From: JBDKVA01 sp039679375
Lineage (GTDB): Bacteria; Bacillota; Clostridia; Acetivibrionales; DTU013
DNA length: 64,000 nucleotides
Assembly: GCA_039679375.1 (NCBI GenBank)
Contig: JBDKVA010000193.1
Location: 1 to 64,000 of the forward strand
Reading direction: 5' to 3'
Part shown: positions 44,340 through 53,462 of the stretch, one piece after another
Numbering within the stretch: position 1 is the stretch's first letter
Layout: each line of letters opens with the position of its first letter
Translations under genes and position numbers: made by a program
Notes under the pieces: model-generated
The model's input: the letters and a program-made list of their open reading frames with translations, nothing else
What the model was told of the DNA's origin: nothing
The model's database searches: none

Positions 44340-45743
44340 ATGAGTGAGTATACATTGATTTATGAAGATGCATCGAGCATATACCAGAAAATTTATACGG
44401 ACAGAACGGATGAAACAAAAACGGAATCATTAAAAGCAAAGGTGAAGGATCCTTTGTGGTTTATCAGCCGCCAGTGGCAGTTTGGTGAATTTTTGGCGGA
44501 GAGCTGCGGATATCCTGTAAAAATGGAGCTTTCCTACAGTGAACTGCCTATTCTGGCAGTCCGCCACAAGGACAATACAACGCAGCCGTTTGATGCGGCA
44601 AAGCCGATGGAGTGGTACATTGAAAATGAGATAAATGGCCAAAAGCCTGCAGACTGGGATGACAGAAGGCTTGAACATAACTGCGACCTGGAATGTCCGG
44701 GCGCTAAATTGCATGCGGATGAGTATTACAGCGGCGATCTGGACTGGTATGACTTTGTTCTGGAGGGGAATCCGGATTTTGCAGGAAGGCCTGTGACGAA
44801 GTTAAACGTGATCCCCACAAACGCCGTGTACCGTGGGATGCCTGCCATACGTTACTGGGCATTTGAAGACGGGAATGTCAATTTCAAGAGCATCATCCGC
44901 GAAGATGAAAATGTATTGACCACGATGCTGACGATTTTCTCCCAGCTATTCGGGGAGGACTGGTACATGGTACCACTGGAGCAAAACACGGGGACGCTCC
45001 GCAAAATTCTGTCGCTCAGCGTACATGATAATTTTGACAATACCTTTGAAATCGGGCCGGTTGCAGATGCAAGTGCGGATAGCAGCCTCTGGAGCATGTT
45101 TGCGTTGTCGAAAAAGAATGGGTCGCCTCCCGACGGCAGTCTATTCTTCCTGCCCAATGCCATTTCCCACCTGCTTGAAAGCGAAGATATGGAAGAGGTC
45201 ACCTTCTTGCGCGATGAGATGATGAATATGGCCTGGGCGGTGGAAAACAGGTATGAACGGGATGGAAAGGCAATAGACAGGAATGATGAGTTAGCCATGA
45301 TGGAGCGGCAGACGGCTGCAATCAAGAAAGGCGATTTGCCGTTATATACGGAAATGGGGGAGGTGCCGGAGAATTGGGTCCCATATTTCCCTGTTGCACT
45401 TGGAACCCAGACGGCACAGATGGTATTAAAATGCGGCAAGGCGGCGGAAGTCCCCGGAGTGCCCTATCACCCCACAAATCCGAAGGGGAAGATTATAAAA
45501 GAAAGTTCTCTTGTGAATGAGGAGGAAATCCCGGCCACTCCGATTTCCGTAGTACGAAAGTATAATCTAGTCAATCTTGGTAGAAATGAAAAATGGGTGC
45601 TGGAAAAAGACAATGCTACAGGAAAATGGGGCGTCAGAAGAACTGATGCAGGCACCGCCAATCTGCTTCTTTGGAGCTCAAGGGAAAAGAAGGTGGGAAA
45701 GAAGGTGCCTTTGAAGGATTTGAATTTCGATACGGTGGAATAA
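44340..45743 (+). CDS. Giant-cluster protein, unknown function (467 aa)
   Basis: A soluble protein with no signal peptide and no characterised domain that I recognise. Near residue 35 it has KDPLWFISRQWQFGEFLAE followed by SCGYPV, close to the RDPLWLLxRQWQFGEF.GEDAGSPV string I recall from uncharacterised proteins that accompany the other giant-cluster families. Other features are a Trp/Asp-rich middle and DEMMNMAWAVENRYERDG near 295, a long helix. AGGAGG (44328-44333) precedes ATG 44340. It is the last gene of the cluster; a convergent nitroreductase gene follows after 34 bases. Confidence 0.6.
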   Translation: MSEYTLIYEDASSIYQKIYTDRTDETKTESLKAKVKDPLWFISRQWQFGEFLAESCGYPVKMELSYSELPILAVRHKDNTTQPFDAAKPMEWYIENEINGQKPADWDDRRLEHNCDLECPGAKLHADEYYSGDLDWYDFVLEGNPDFAGRPVTKLNVIPTNAVYRGMPAIRYWAFEDGNVNFKSIIREDENVLTTMLTIFSQLFGEDWYMVPLEQNTGTLRKILSLSVHDNFDNTFEIGPVADASADSSLWSMFALSKKNGSPPDGSLFFLPNAISHLLESEDMEEVTFLRDEMMNMAWAVENRYERDGKAIDRNDELAMMERQTAAIKKGDLPLYTEMGEVPENWVPYFPVALGTQTAQMVLKCGKAAEVPGVPYHPTNPKGKIIKESSLVNEEEIPATPISVVRKYNLVNLGRNEKWVLEKDNATGKWGVRRTDAGTANLLLWSSREKKVGKKVPLKDLNFDTVE

Positions 45744-45777
45744 AACAAGTCGCGGAGTCCTGGCGCAACGCATTGTC

Positions 45778-46287
45778 TTATTTATATACAACAAGCTCTT
45801 CCATGGATTTTCTGGTTTTCCTCATTGCAAAATCTTCCTTTTCATAGCCTAATGGTGTAAAGGCAACCGGTTCCATGGAAGCATCCAGCTCCAGGACCCT
45901 TTTTGCCGCCCCCGCATCAAATGCGCCGATCCAGCAGGTCCCCAGCCCCTGCTCGGCAGAGGCGAGAATGATATGGTCCATAACGATGGCTGAATCAACA
46001 TCGCCGTAACTCTTGCCGTCGCGGCGTCGTACCCAGCATTTCTCAGTGAGTGTACAAATACACAGGACATAAGGCGGGGCAACAAACCAATCCCTTCCGT
46101 ATATTTGCTTAAGCTCTTCTTCTCTTCCCTTTGTCCGGATGACGATTATTTTAAAAGCCTGTAAATTGCAGGCCGTCGGAGCAAGCCTGGCCACCTGCAG
46201 TATTTTTTCCAGTTTTTCGTCCTCTACCGGATCGGATTTGTATGAGCGCACACTATGCCTTTTTTCAGCCAATTCCATAAAGTCCAT
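45778..46287 (-). CDS. Nitroreductase-family flavoprotein
   Basis: A 169-residue FMN-dependent NAD(P)H oxidoreductase of the nitroreductase fold. The N-terminal RHSVRSYK binds the FMN phosphate, followed by ARLAPTACNLQAFKIIVI near residue 32 and AEQGLGTCWIGAF near 110, typical of the small single-domain class. Substrate is unknown: quinone, nitro-compound or enone reduction are possible. It is transcribed alone, convergent to the giant cluster, and its upstream gap (46288-46593) separates it from nagA. Confidence 0.88.
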   Translation of the reverse strand: MDFMELAEKRHSVRSYKSDPVEDEKLEKILQVARLAPTACNLQAFKIIVIRTKGREEELKQIYGRDWFVAPPYVLCICTLTEKCWVRRRDGKSYGDVDSAIVMDHIILASAEQGLGTCWIGAFDAGAAKRVLELDASMEPVAFTPLGYEKEDFAMRKTRKSMEELVVYK

Positions 46288-46468
46288 AAAATTCAGCTCC
46301 TTTTGCCTTTGGTGCTTTTTATGTTTAAAAGCTTCGTTTTCATTTAACGGATAAAGCTTTAACCGTTAAGCAAGCCATAATAATAGCGTATCATTCCTGA
46401 ATGAAATAGCAAGGACTTTTGCGTAAAAAATCAAAGTATATGGAAATCAGGGTAAAGCTACAAAACAT

Positions 46469-46497
46469 TTGCGATAAACTTCCAATATGTTTATAAT
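46469..46497 (+). promoter_or_regulatory. Putative nagA promoter
   Basis: TTGCGA (46469-46474), a 17-base spacer and TATAAT (46492-46497), about 97 bases ahead of nagA. Confidence 0.5.
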
Positions 46498-46593
46498 AAA
46501 TAATGCATCGCTTATCATTGTTTTATAAGTATAAGATTAGCGGGCGTATAAAAAATGAAGCCGGAGCTGCGGCAGAATGGCGGTTTTATCATT

Positions 46594-47778
46594 ATGAACA
46601 GAGTTAAAATTATTCATGGCAAAGTTATCACTCCTTACCGTTTATTGGATGACGCATGCGTCATATATGAAGACGGCATTATAAAATATGCGGGGACAGA
46701 TGAGTCCACGGCTGGAGAATTTGAAACAATTGATGCGAAAGGTTTATATGTCTCCCCGGGCTTTATTGATATCCACTCGCATGGCGGCGGCGGACATGAT
46801 TTCATGGATGGCACGGTTGACGCTTTTACCGGCGCGGCTGCAAAGCATGCGGAGCACGGTACGACGGCTATGGTGCCGACTACCTTGACAAGCACGCTGG
46901 ATGAACTAAAAAATTCCCTATATATTTTCAAGGAAGCGAAGAAGAAGGAATTCGACGGGGCTGAGCTTTTAGGGCTTCATCTGGAGGGACCTTATTTTTC
47001 CATGTCACAGAAGGGCGCTCAGGATCCGAGGTATATTAAAAATCCTGCAGTTGAAGAATATACGAAAATCCTCAGCTGGTCCGATGACATCATCCGTTGG
47101 AGCGCTGCTCCCGAGCTTGAGGGAAGCATGGAATTCGGAAGGTATCTTCATAAAAAAGGTATTCTGGCGTCCATTGCGCACTCGGATGCTATTTCATCAC
47201 AGGTAGAGGAAGCGTTTGAAAATGGATTTACCCATGTGACGCATCTCTATTCCGGAATGTCGGGAGTCAGAAGGATCAATGCCTACAGGTATGGAGGCAT
47301 TATAGAAAGCGCATATCTGATTGATGAAATGACAGTAGAGATTATTGCAGATGGAAAACATCTGCCGGCGGAGCTGCTGAAGCTGATCTACAAGATCAAA
47401 GGACCGTCACGCATTGCGCTGGTGACGGATTCCATGAGAGCTGCCGGAATGCCGGAAGGTGAGAGTTTGATGGGCAGTCTGAATAATGGGCAGAAGGTCA
47501 TTGTAGAAGACGGCGTGGCAAAGCTGCTGGACAGGACTGCTTTTGCAGGCAGCGTGGCAACAACGGACAGGCTGGTCAGAACTATGGTCACTCTGGCGGG
47601 AGTACCTTTGACGGATGCGGTCCGGATGATGACGTCAACACCGGCGTCGATCATTGGCGTACATGGCAGGAAAGGTGCTCTGGCGCCTGGAATGGATGCG
47701 GATATTGTCCTGTTTGATGAGAATATCGGAGTACGTATGACGATCGTCGGCGGCAGGGTTGTTTATAAAAAGGTATAG
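46594..47778 (+). CDS. nagA: N-acetylglucosamine-6-phosphate deacetylase
   Basis: This enzyme removes acetate from GlcNAc-6-phosphate in amino-sugar catabolism and wall recycling. The 394-residue amidohydrolase shows PGFIDIHSHGGGGHDFMDG near residue 53 (metal-binding His), LGLHLEGPYFS near 127, ASIAHSD near 187, THVTHLYSGM near 210 (usual HLFNAM varied) and LVTDSMRAAG near 267 with catalytic Asp. I prefer ATG 46594, which gives the family start MNRVKIIHGKVITP; ATG 46555 is an in-frame alternative and neither has a strong ribosome site. No nagB lies next to it. A perfect terminator follows. Confidence 0.93.
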   Translation: MNRVKIIHGKVITPYRLLDDACVIYEDGIIKYAGTDESTAGEFETIDAKGLYVSPGFIDIHSHGGGGHDFMDGTVDAFTGAAAKHAEHGTTAMVPTTLTSTLDELKNSLYIFKEAKKKEFDGAELLGLHLEGPYFSMSQKGAQDPRYIKNPAVEEYTKILSWSDDIIRWSAAPELEGSMEFGRYLHKKGILASIAHSDAISSQVEEAFENGFTHVTHLYSGMSGVRRINAYRYGGIIESAYLIDEMTVEIIADGKHLPAELLKLIYKIKGPSRIALVTDSMRAAGMPEGESLMGSLNNGQKVIVEDGVAKLLDRTAFAGSVATTDRLVRTMVTLAGVPLTDAVRMMTSTPASIIGVHGRKGALAPGMDADIVLFDENIGVRMTIVGGRVVYKKV

Positions 47779-47810
47779 AGTCAGCGAGAATTGCATATTA
47801 TAAACGCATA

Positions 47811-47838
47811 ATGGGCTCAATAATTGAGCCCATTTTTA
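47811..47838. terminator. Bidirectional intrinsic terminator
   Basis: ATGGGCTCAA (47811-47820) and TTGAGCCCAT (47824-47833) form a perfect 10-bp stem with a TAA loop, followed by T residues on the plus strand. It sits between convergent nagA and the ABC permease gene and can serve both. Confidence 0.85.
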
Positions 47839-47861
47839 TAATTATACTGTTATACAGGTAT

Positions 47862-49529
47862 TTAACTCTTTGCAACATCTTTCCAGGTGAATTTGAAACT
47901 GCTTTTCCAAAGAATCACAAGCAACAGCAGTGAAATCAAAGTATTCAGCCCAACTCCGCAGAAGATCCTGCCCATAAAGTAATGTGCCGCCGCCAGAATA
48001 CCGCAAATTGCAAAGGACAGGAACATAACAGCGGTACTGCTTCCACCCTGCGTATATTGGAAATCCTTATAAAAAGGCAACTCTTTGCTTTTAAACTTGA
48101 AAACAAATAACAGGAGAATAATCATGTTTATAAACATCAGAATAATGTCCAAAAGAATTCTGACACCGTAAATACCTATAAACAGCAGGCTGAGCAATAT
48201 ATAAACGGGCAGTATATATTTCAGTATAAAGCTTTTCAAAGCGCCTTTTATTACGGGAACCGGCGAGGTAATCGGTAAAGCCCGGTAAATCCATGCCCCC
48301 TTGTATCGTTCACTTGTACTGAGAAACTGTATTGAGGATGTAAGTAATGCCGCGGATAGATATATCCATAAATAATACCTGCTGCTTGAAAGTTTAGTCA
48401 GTATTTCAGGAATGGGGCTATCTTTCCTCGCGACGTTTATTATAAAAATGAACGGAAAGATAAAAGATAGAGCGAGATTCGGATATATTTTAAGCTTTAG
48501 CTTGCGTTCATTAGATAACATGTTATGTGAAAATAAGAAGAAGGTGCCTTCCAGCTTATCATAACAGAGCCACTTTGCCAAAACCCGCTGCCTTTTTTCT
48601 TTTGCCGCAGCTTTTTTTCTTTTACTCCCGCTGTTGTTATTGAGCTTCTGAAGGTTCTTTTCAAAATAAGGCGTCACTGCTTTTGTATATATGATAAGGG
48701 CTGCGGCGGGTATGACCAACCCTGTGACGGCTTGTATGATAAATTCTTTTGTAAAGCTGTGCTCTATAAGCATGCTGAAGGGTGCAGCAAACCAGGTAGA
48801 GGGAAGAAGGACATTCCACCACTTTGGTGTATATGTAATGTTGATATCTACTATTTCGAATATCCGCCCTATTAACTGATAGGCTACGGTCATAAAAACT
48901 GCAAGTATGATTTGAACATAATTGATGATATCCTTAAGCTTTTCTCCGTCGAAGAATTTGAGGATCAGTGAATAGATTATGGAAGTAAAAAGGATGACAA
49001 AGCAACAAATCAATATAAGCTCCAGCACAAAAATCAAAAAGAAGGTAAAGCCGTAAACAAATAATGAGGCTGCCAGAGCAGGTCCGGCTATCGCCATCGT
49101 GATACTGAAAAGGTAAATCACAATATGAATCAGTTTCGCAGTATTAATGGTCTGCGGACTGACGGGCCTCGGAAGAAGAATGTTTTTATCTTTTATGTCC
49201 AGCAAGACATCAGAAAAGTCGGAAATCATTGTTGTCATCACCATAAATATGATCACGCCAAAAACCATATTCATTTTGAAGAACAGCGGGAAAGGAAAAA
49301 GGATCAAAACTCCAATAAACAATCCCATAAAACCGTATATCAGCAGGGAGGTTTTGAAAGAGCCTTTTCCGTCGGATTTTTTGCTGTTGCTCATGATTGT
49401 AGGAACTCTTCTGTTATCCATAATGAGCTTCATCTGTAATATTTTCCGCATTACCTTATAGTCAGCTCCGAGCCTGGTAAACAGAAAGCTGAATCTATCC
49501 AGTATTTTTAAGAAAACAAAATCTTTCAT
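47862..49529 (-). CDS. ABC exporter permease (ABC-2-like)
   Basis: A 555-residue membrane protein with about 14-16 hydrophobic segments in two halves, joined by a basic stretch near residue 300 (KRKKAAAKEKRQR). That layout fits large ABC-2/putative ABC exporter permeases of Firmicutes. It begins 2 bases after the stop of the ATPase gene, so the two form a transporter. The substrate is unknown; lipids, peptides or drugs are typical. The N-terminal cytoplasmic part carries DRFSFLFTRLGADYKV, a region probably contacting the ATPase. Confidence 0.78.
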   Translation of the reverse strand: MKDFVFLKILDRFSFLFTRLGADYKVMRKILQMKLIMDNRRVPTIMSNSKKSDGKGSFKTSLLIYGFMGLFIGVLILFPFPLFFKMNMVFGVIIFMVMTTMISDFSDVLLDIKDKNILLPRPVSPQTINTAKLIHIVIYLFSITMAIAGPALAASLFVYGFTFFLIFVLELILICCFVILFTSIIYSLILKFFDGEKLKDIINYVQIILAVFMTVAYQLIGRIFEIVDINITYTPKWWNVLLPSTWFAAPFSMLIEHSFTKEFIIQAVTGLVIPAAALIIYTKAVTPYFEKNLQKLNNNSGSKRKKAAAKEKRQRVLAKWLCYDKLEGTFFLFSHNMLSNERKLKLKIYPNLALSFIFPFIFIINVARKDSPIPEILTKLSSSRYYLWIYLSAALLTSSIQFLSTSERYKGAWIYRALPITSPVPVIKGALKSFILKYILPVYILLSLLFIGIYGVRILLDIILMFINMIILLLFVFKFKSKELPFYKDFQYTQGGSSTAVMFLSFAICGILAAAHYFMGRIFCGVGLNTLISLLLLVILWKSSFKFTWKDVAKS

Positions 49530-49531
49530 GT

Positions 49532-50368
49532 CTATACCTCTTTCAGCACGGAAATAAATTCCCCGGCTATATCCTTATATTTGCTGAATCCTGTCAGCTG
49601 GTTGAAAATCTCTTCCAGCGAACCTTCGCGGCACTTCTCCTTCAATTCGTCAAAGGTACCGTCGGCAACGATTTTACCGTCATTTATAAGGATGATCCTG
49701 CTGCTTATCTTCTCAACCACATCCATGATATGTGATGAATAGAAAATGGTTTTACCCTCGGCCGCAAGCTCGGTCATCACTTCCTTAAAAACCATTACGC
49801 TGTTTGCATCAAGACCGCTTAGAGGCTCATCGAAAAACAAGATTTCAGGATTGTGAAGAAGGCTCGCGATAATGAGGAGCTTTTGTTTCATTCCTTTTGA
49901 ATAGGAAGATATCCTGGAGTTATAAACATCTTCTATTCCGAATAAAGCCATCAGCTTTTTTGCCTTATTATCGACTGTTTCACAATCCATTCCGTAAATT
50001 TCACCGATAAAAGTAAGGTACTCATATGCGGTAAGAGTGTCATAAACCTCGGCTGTCTCAGGGACATAGCCAATCCTTCTTTTGTATTCGACACTGCCAT
50101 TTGCAATATCCTCACCGAATACGTTGACAGTGCCGGTGAAACCATCCAGCATCCCGAGGATTATTTTTACCGTAGTGCTTTTCCCTGCGCCGTTTGGCCC
50201 GATATATCCAATGATCTGGCCTTTGTATATATCCAGGTCGATCCCTTTCAGTACTTCCTTGTCACTGTAGCTCATCTTCAAATTCCTGATGGATACGGCA
50301 GCCTTACTGTCTAGCGCCGTATTTGTACAAGTATCCGGCTCCCTGTTTTTATCAGCAATTAAGCCCAT
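49532..50368 (-). CDS. ABC transporter ATP-binding protein
   Basis: A 278-residue ATPase with Walker A GPNGAGKST near residue 58, Q-loop around PETAEVYD near 100, signature SYSKGMKQK near 157, Walker B ILFFDEPLSGLD near 178 and H-loop SSHIMD near 213. TGGAGGAAATGAT precedes the ATG at 50368. It pairs with the downstream permease. The 25-residue N-terminal extension (DKNREPDTCTNTALD) is unusual but short. This is an export-type ATPase. Confidence 0.93.
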   Translation of the reverse strand: MGLIADKNREPDTCTNTALDSKAAVSIRNLKMSYSDKEVLKGIDLDIYKGQIIGYIGPNGAGKSTTVKIILGMLDGFTGTVNVFGEDIANGSVEYKRRIGYVPETAEVYDTLTAYEYLTFIGEIYGMDCETVDNKAKKLMALFGIEDVYNSRISSYSKGMKQKLLIIASLLHNPEILFFDEPLSGLDANSVMVFKEVMTELAAEGKTIFYSSHIMDVVEKISSRIILINDGKIVADGTFDELKEKCREGSLEEIFNQLTGFSKYKDIAGEFISVLKEV

Positions 50369-50582
50369 ATCATTTCCTCCATTTAGTTACTTATTTACAA
50401 TATAGGATATTATATCACATAATTATACGGCTCTTATAAAATATTGTTTACTATTATTACAGCGAAACAAACATTAATAAATCGGCACTTTACGCGCCTT
50501 ACATAAATATCGCGAACGCTTCTTCAATGCGCCATTTCCGGGAGGTTCCGGAAGGATCAGTGAAAAAATTTGTAATTAGGTC

Positions 50583-50611
50583 TTGACATTGAAGACTTTA
50601 TGTAATATATT
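50583..50611 (+). promoter_or_regulatory. Promoter of the marR operon
   Basis: TTGACA (50583-50588), a 17-base spacer and TATATT (50606-50611). The -10 box lies inside the first operator palindrome. Confidence 0.75.
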
Positions 50612-50636
50612 ACTTATTAAATGAGTAATATATTAC
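50602..50636. promoter_or_regulatory. Tandem palindromic operators for the MarR regulator
   Basis: The perfect palindrome GTAATATATTAC occurs twice, at 50602-50613 and 50625-50636, centres 23 bp apart (about two helical turns). The first covers the -10 box and the second the start region, so binding would block transcription. Autoregulation by the following marR gene is the natural reading. Confidence 0.75.
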
Positions 50637-50651
50637 ATGAAGGAGGACGCC

Positions 50652-51095
50652 ATGAATTTTCAGGATTTCGACGACAGGTATACGATATTCGGCATGCTGT
50701 TTGTACTTGGTAACCGGCTTCAGGTGATCGGAGATAAGTTTTATGAAGAGATCACGGCAAAACAATGGTTCTTGCTTGTAATGCTCGACCTGCTCGGAGA
50801 AAACCATCCGGATCTGAATGGGCTTTCGGAAGCGGCAGGCAGTTCTCATCAGAATGTAAAGCAGCTTGTCCTGAAGCTCGAGCAGAAAGGATATGTGGAA
50901 CTGTATACGGATGATTCCGACAAAAGGAAATGCAGAATACGAATTACTGACAAATATGATGAAATAAGAGAAAAATACCGCGGCAAGCAAATTGAATTCA
51001 TGCAGACGCTCTTTGAAGGAATAGAACCGGAAACGCTTAAACATACAGTAAATACCATGCTGAAACTGGAAGAAAATATGGAGATGATGAAATGA
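50652..51095 (+). CDS. MarR-family transcriptional regulator
   Basis: A 147-residue winged-helix regulator: QWFLLVMLDLLGENHPDLNGL near residue 35, recognition helix SSHQNVKQLVLKLEQKGYV near 62 and wing DDSDKRKCRIRITDKYDE near 85. AAGGAGG sits 6 bases before ATG 50652; an in-frame ATG at 50637 would overlap the second operator. Its stop overlaps the flavodoxin start (ATGA). It probably represses its own three-gene operon and responds to a redox-active compound (inference). Confidence 0.9.
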   Translation: MNFQDFDDRYTIFGMLFVLGNRLQVIGDKFYEEITAKQWFLLVMLDLLGENHPDLNGLSEAAGSSHQNVKQLVLKLEQKGYVELYTDDSDKRKCRIRITDKYDEIREKYRGKQIEFMQTLFEGIEPETLKHTVNTMLKLEENMEMMK

Positions 51096-51625
51096 ATCAG
51101 AAAACAGTCGTAGTTTACAAGTCAAAAACAGGATTCGCAAAAAGGTATGCGGAATGGATCGCAGAGGCATTGCAGTGCGACTTGAAAGAAAATGCAAAGA
51201 TGTCCCTGGAGGATATTATCCATTACGATACGATCATATATGGCGGTGGGCTATACGCGGTTGGCATTAATGGAATCAACCTTATTAAAAATAATTATGA
51301 TGCACTGAAGGATAAAAATCTCGTCGTATTTGCAACAGGCGTCACGCCGCCGCGCGAGGATGATATGGTGAAGGTACGGGAAATGAACTTCACGGAAGAA
51401 CAAAGGAAGACGATAAAGTTTTTCTATTTCAGGGGCGGATTTAATTTCTCAAAGCTGAATATGGGAAATAAAATTTTGATGACGATGATGAAGTCAAAGT
51501 TAAAAAATGAAAAGACGCCTTCCGATGATGAAAGAGACATGTTGGAGGCAATAGACAAGCCGGTGGATTTTACGGACAGGAATAATATCCTGCCGCTTAT
51601 AAAATATGTGGAGGGAATAAAATGA
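51092..51625 (+). CDS. Flavodoxin-domain protein
   Basis: A 177-residue FMN-binding electron carrier. The phosphate loop YKSKTGFAKRYAEWIAE near residue 9, IIYGGGLYAVGI near 48 and VVFATGVTPPRED near 78 fit flavodoxin_5/HemG-like proteins. It overlaps marR and the FMN-binding gene by ATGA junctions, so the three are translated together. It may pass electrons to the membrane-bound flavoprotein downstream. Confidence 0.85.
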   Translation: MNQKTVVVYKSKTGFAKRYAEWIAEALQCDLKENAKMSLEDIIHYDTIIYGGGLYAVGINGINLIKNNYDALKDKNLVVFATGVTPPREDDMVKVREMNFTEEQRKTIKFFYFRGGFNFSKLNMGNKILMTMMKSKLKNEKTPSDDERDMLEAIDKPVDFTDRNNILPLIKYVEGIK

Positions 51626-52023
51626 AACGTGGATTAAAAATTTTTGGCATTGTTGTACTGATTTTTGCAGTTGCCATTGCTGCATTATACATCTGGATGA
51701 CGGTAGACCAGCGCTCAAAAATTAGCCAATTGGTTTTTGAAGAGATCGATATGTCGCAGGTTATGGACGGGACATATACAGGGGCTGCGAGTACGGGACT
51801 TGTCAGTGTTGAAGCCCGGGTAACCGTAGCAGGGAATAAAATAACCGGCATAGAATTGCTGAAGCATGACAATGGTAAGGGCGGTAAGGCAGAAGTTATC
51901 ATTAATGACATGATTCAACGCAATACGTATGACGTGGATGGCGTCAGCGGGGCTACGGCTTCAAGCCAGACAATAAAAAGCACCGTTTGTAATGCGCTTT
52001 TGAAGGGAGTAACAAAAAAATAG
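51622..52023 (+). CDS. FMN-binding-domain membrane protein
   Basis: A 133-residue protein with one N-terminal membrane helix (residues 5-27) and an extracytoplasmic FMN_bind domain. DGVSGATAS near residue 110 contains the SGAT motif where FMN is covalently attached to Thr by ApbE. It is probably an extracellular electron-transfer protein. The ApbE flavin transferase is not in the window. It ends the marR-flavodoxin operon, followed by a terminator. Confidence 0.88.
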   Translation: MKRGLKIFGIVVLIFAVAIAALYIWMTVDQRSKISQLVFEEIDMSQVMDGTYTGAASTGLVSVEARVTVAGNKITGIELLKHDNGKGGKAEVIINDMIQRNTYDVDGVSGATASSQTIKSTVCNALLKGVTKK

Positions 52024-52034
52024 CCGTCTGAATG

Positions 52035-52086
52035 AAAGCCGGGTTTACACTGCCAGCTGGGTCCGGCATGTAAAATCCGGCTTTTT
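52035..52086 (+). terminator. Intrinsic terminator of the marR operon
   Basis: AAAGCCGG...TTTACA (52035-52049) pairs with TGTAAA...CCGGCTTT (52069-52083), ending in TTTTT. Confidence 0.75.
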
Positions 52087-52140
52087 ACTCTGGGAGCAAG
52101 CCCGGCTTATATACGGCAAGAGTATCCGCGATGGACTGAG

Positions 52141-53253
52141 TCAAAGCAGCCTTGAGGCGTCGATCAGCTTTTCGTCATAATACCCATTGGGCATCAATGT
52201 GTGAATCATCTGTTTTGCGAGTACCGTATTCCCATATTTGGTAAGATGTATATTATCATACCTCCAAACGGGAATAGGTGTATTTTCAAAAAGCCTGAAC
52301 ACATCAATGCAATCTGCACCGATTTTTTCGGCATGCTTATACAGGATTTCGTTATATTCCATATAGTAGTCAAACCGCTCTTTCCCGCATTTGCAGGCAA
52401 CATCGGCAGGGTCATACTCTACGTGTTCATCAAAATGCTGTCCTCGGCCGGGCGCAATATACACTATTTTACACCCGGGTGAAGTACCGAGTATCATGCC
52501 GGTGAGCTTTTGAAGGCCGTTTTCAAACTGCTCGCAGCTTAAGCGTATCTGGTCATTTGCACCAATCGAAAAAATGAAAATATCAGGCGTATATCTGCCT
52601 ATCCGCTCTTCAAAATTTTCTATGAAATATGTAACTGTCCTGTTTCCGATACCGCTGTTATAAACCTCCACATACCTGGATCCAATTCCGGCGAGAGTAA
52701 TAAATGCCGTGCCGCTGCATTGGATATTCCGGAATTCTATGTTATGTTCACATGCTCCCGATACAGAAAGAATTATTGGAAACTGCTCCCAGCCCTGATG
52801 TCTTTCGGGATTTCCGAGTGTGTTTACATGGGATTCAACAGGCGCCCCGTCTACATAAATATCGAAGAGGCAGCTATGCGAGTCCGGACGTTTTTGCAGG
52901 TAGAGCACGATTGTGTCTGTCGGGCACGAGTAACGAAAACCCAGGCTTTCACCATTTTCAGCAACGGCAGTACGTGAATATATTAGGCGGCACATTGGCT
53001 CGTCACAATCAGGAAGCGTGTTTATGACCGATTTGCACCCTGTGATTGTAATGTCCTTCCCAAATTTGTAGAAAGCGTCGTTTTGATAGATTGCCTCAAT
53101 GACAAGCGTTGACCACGACGGCATTCCCGGATAGCATAATACTGCCTCTGTTCTGGGAACAGGATCGAAGTCATAACGGTTGTAGGAAAGGCTGTCACCT
53201 GATATAAGCACCTTTGTACCATTTTTATTCAGTAATGAACTATATTTTTCCAT
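52141..53253 (-). CDS. SGNH/GDSL hydrolase, probable carbohydrate esterase
   Basis: An SGNH hydrolase of about 370 residues. Block I ISGDSLSYNRYD (nucleophile Ser near residue 22), GIGSRYV-type Gly block, block III FSIGANDQ near 258 and block V DNIHLTKYG near 350 with catalytic Asp and His. The insertion between blocks I and III is beta-rich, like the jelly-roll of CE2/CE3-type acetyl-xylan esterases. I start at 53253 (AGGTC 8 bases upstream); ATGs at 53286 and 53298 are alternatives. No signal peptide, so it acts in the cytoplasm. A decayed copy of its 3' half lies at 55.73 kb. A pair with the URO-D gene is divergent. Confidence 0.78.
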   Translation of the reverse strand: MEKYSSLLNKNGTKVLISGDSLSYNRYDFDPVPRTEAVLCYPGMPSWSTLVIEAIYQNDAFYKFGKDITITGCKSVINTLPDCDEPMCRLIYSRTAVAENGESLGFRYSCPTDTIVLYLQKRPDSHSCLFDIYVDGAPVESHVNTLGNPERHQGWEQFPIILSVSGACEHNIEFRNIQCSGTAFITLAGIGSRYVEVYNSGIGNRTVTYFIENFEERIGRYTPDIFIFSIGANDQIRLSCEQFENGLQKLTGMILGTSPGCKIVYIAPGRGQHFDEHVEYDPADVACKCGKERFDYYMEYNEILYKHAEKIGADCIDVFRLFENTPIPVWRYDNIHLTKYGNTVLAKQMIHTLMPNGYYDEKLIDASRLL

Positions 53254-53462
53254 ATTTTTGACCTGACTTAGTAATGTAGTTTGCATATTCTGCAACATGG
53301 ATATTATATCATGATTATATGCAAGCAAATATGATAAATTTAAACAATATGATATGCTGTACGTGGTTTTCTGCATACAGCAATAAAATTTTTAATATGA
53401 CATACTGCTGTCAAATTTACTCATGTATACTATAATCCTTGGTAAAAGGAGGAAGATTTTGC

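Noticed and set aside
30940..45743. Prophage or contractile injection system
   Set aside because: No sheath, tube, baseplate, portal, terminase or capsid motifs were seen; the giant proteins do not resemble known tail proteins.
49125..49461. Two overlapping plus-strand frames within the ABC permease gene
   Set aside because: Opposite-strand shadows of hydrophobic codons, no ribosome binding site.
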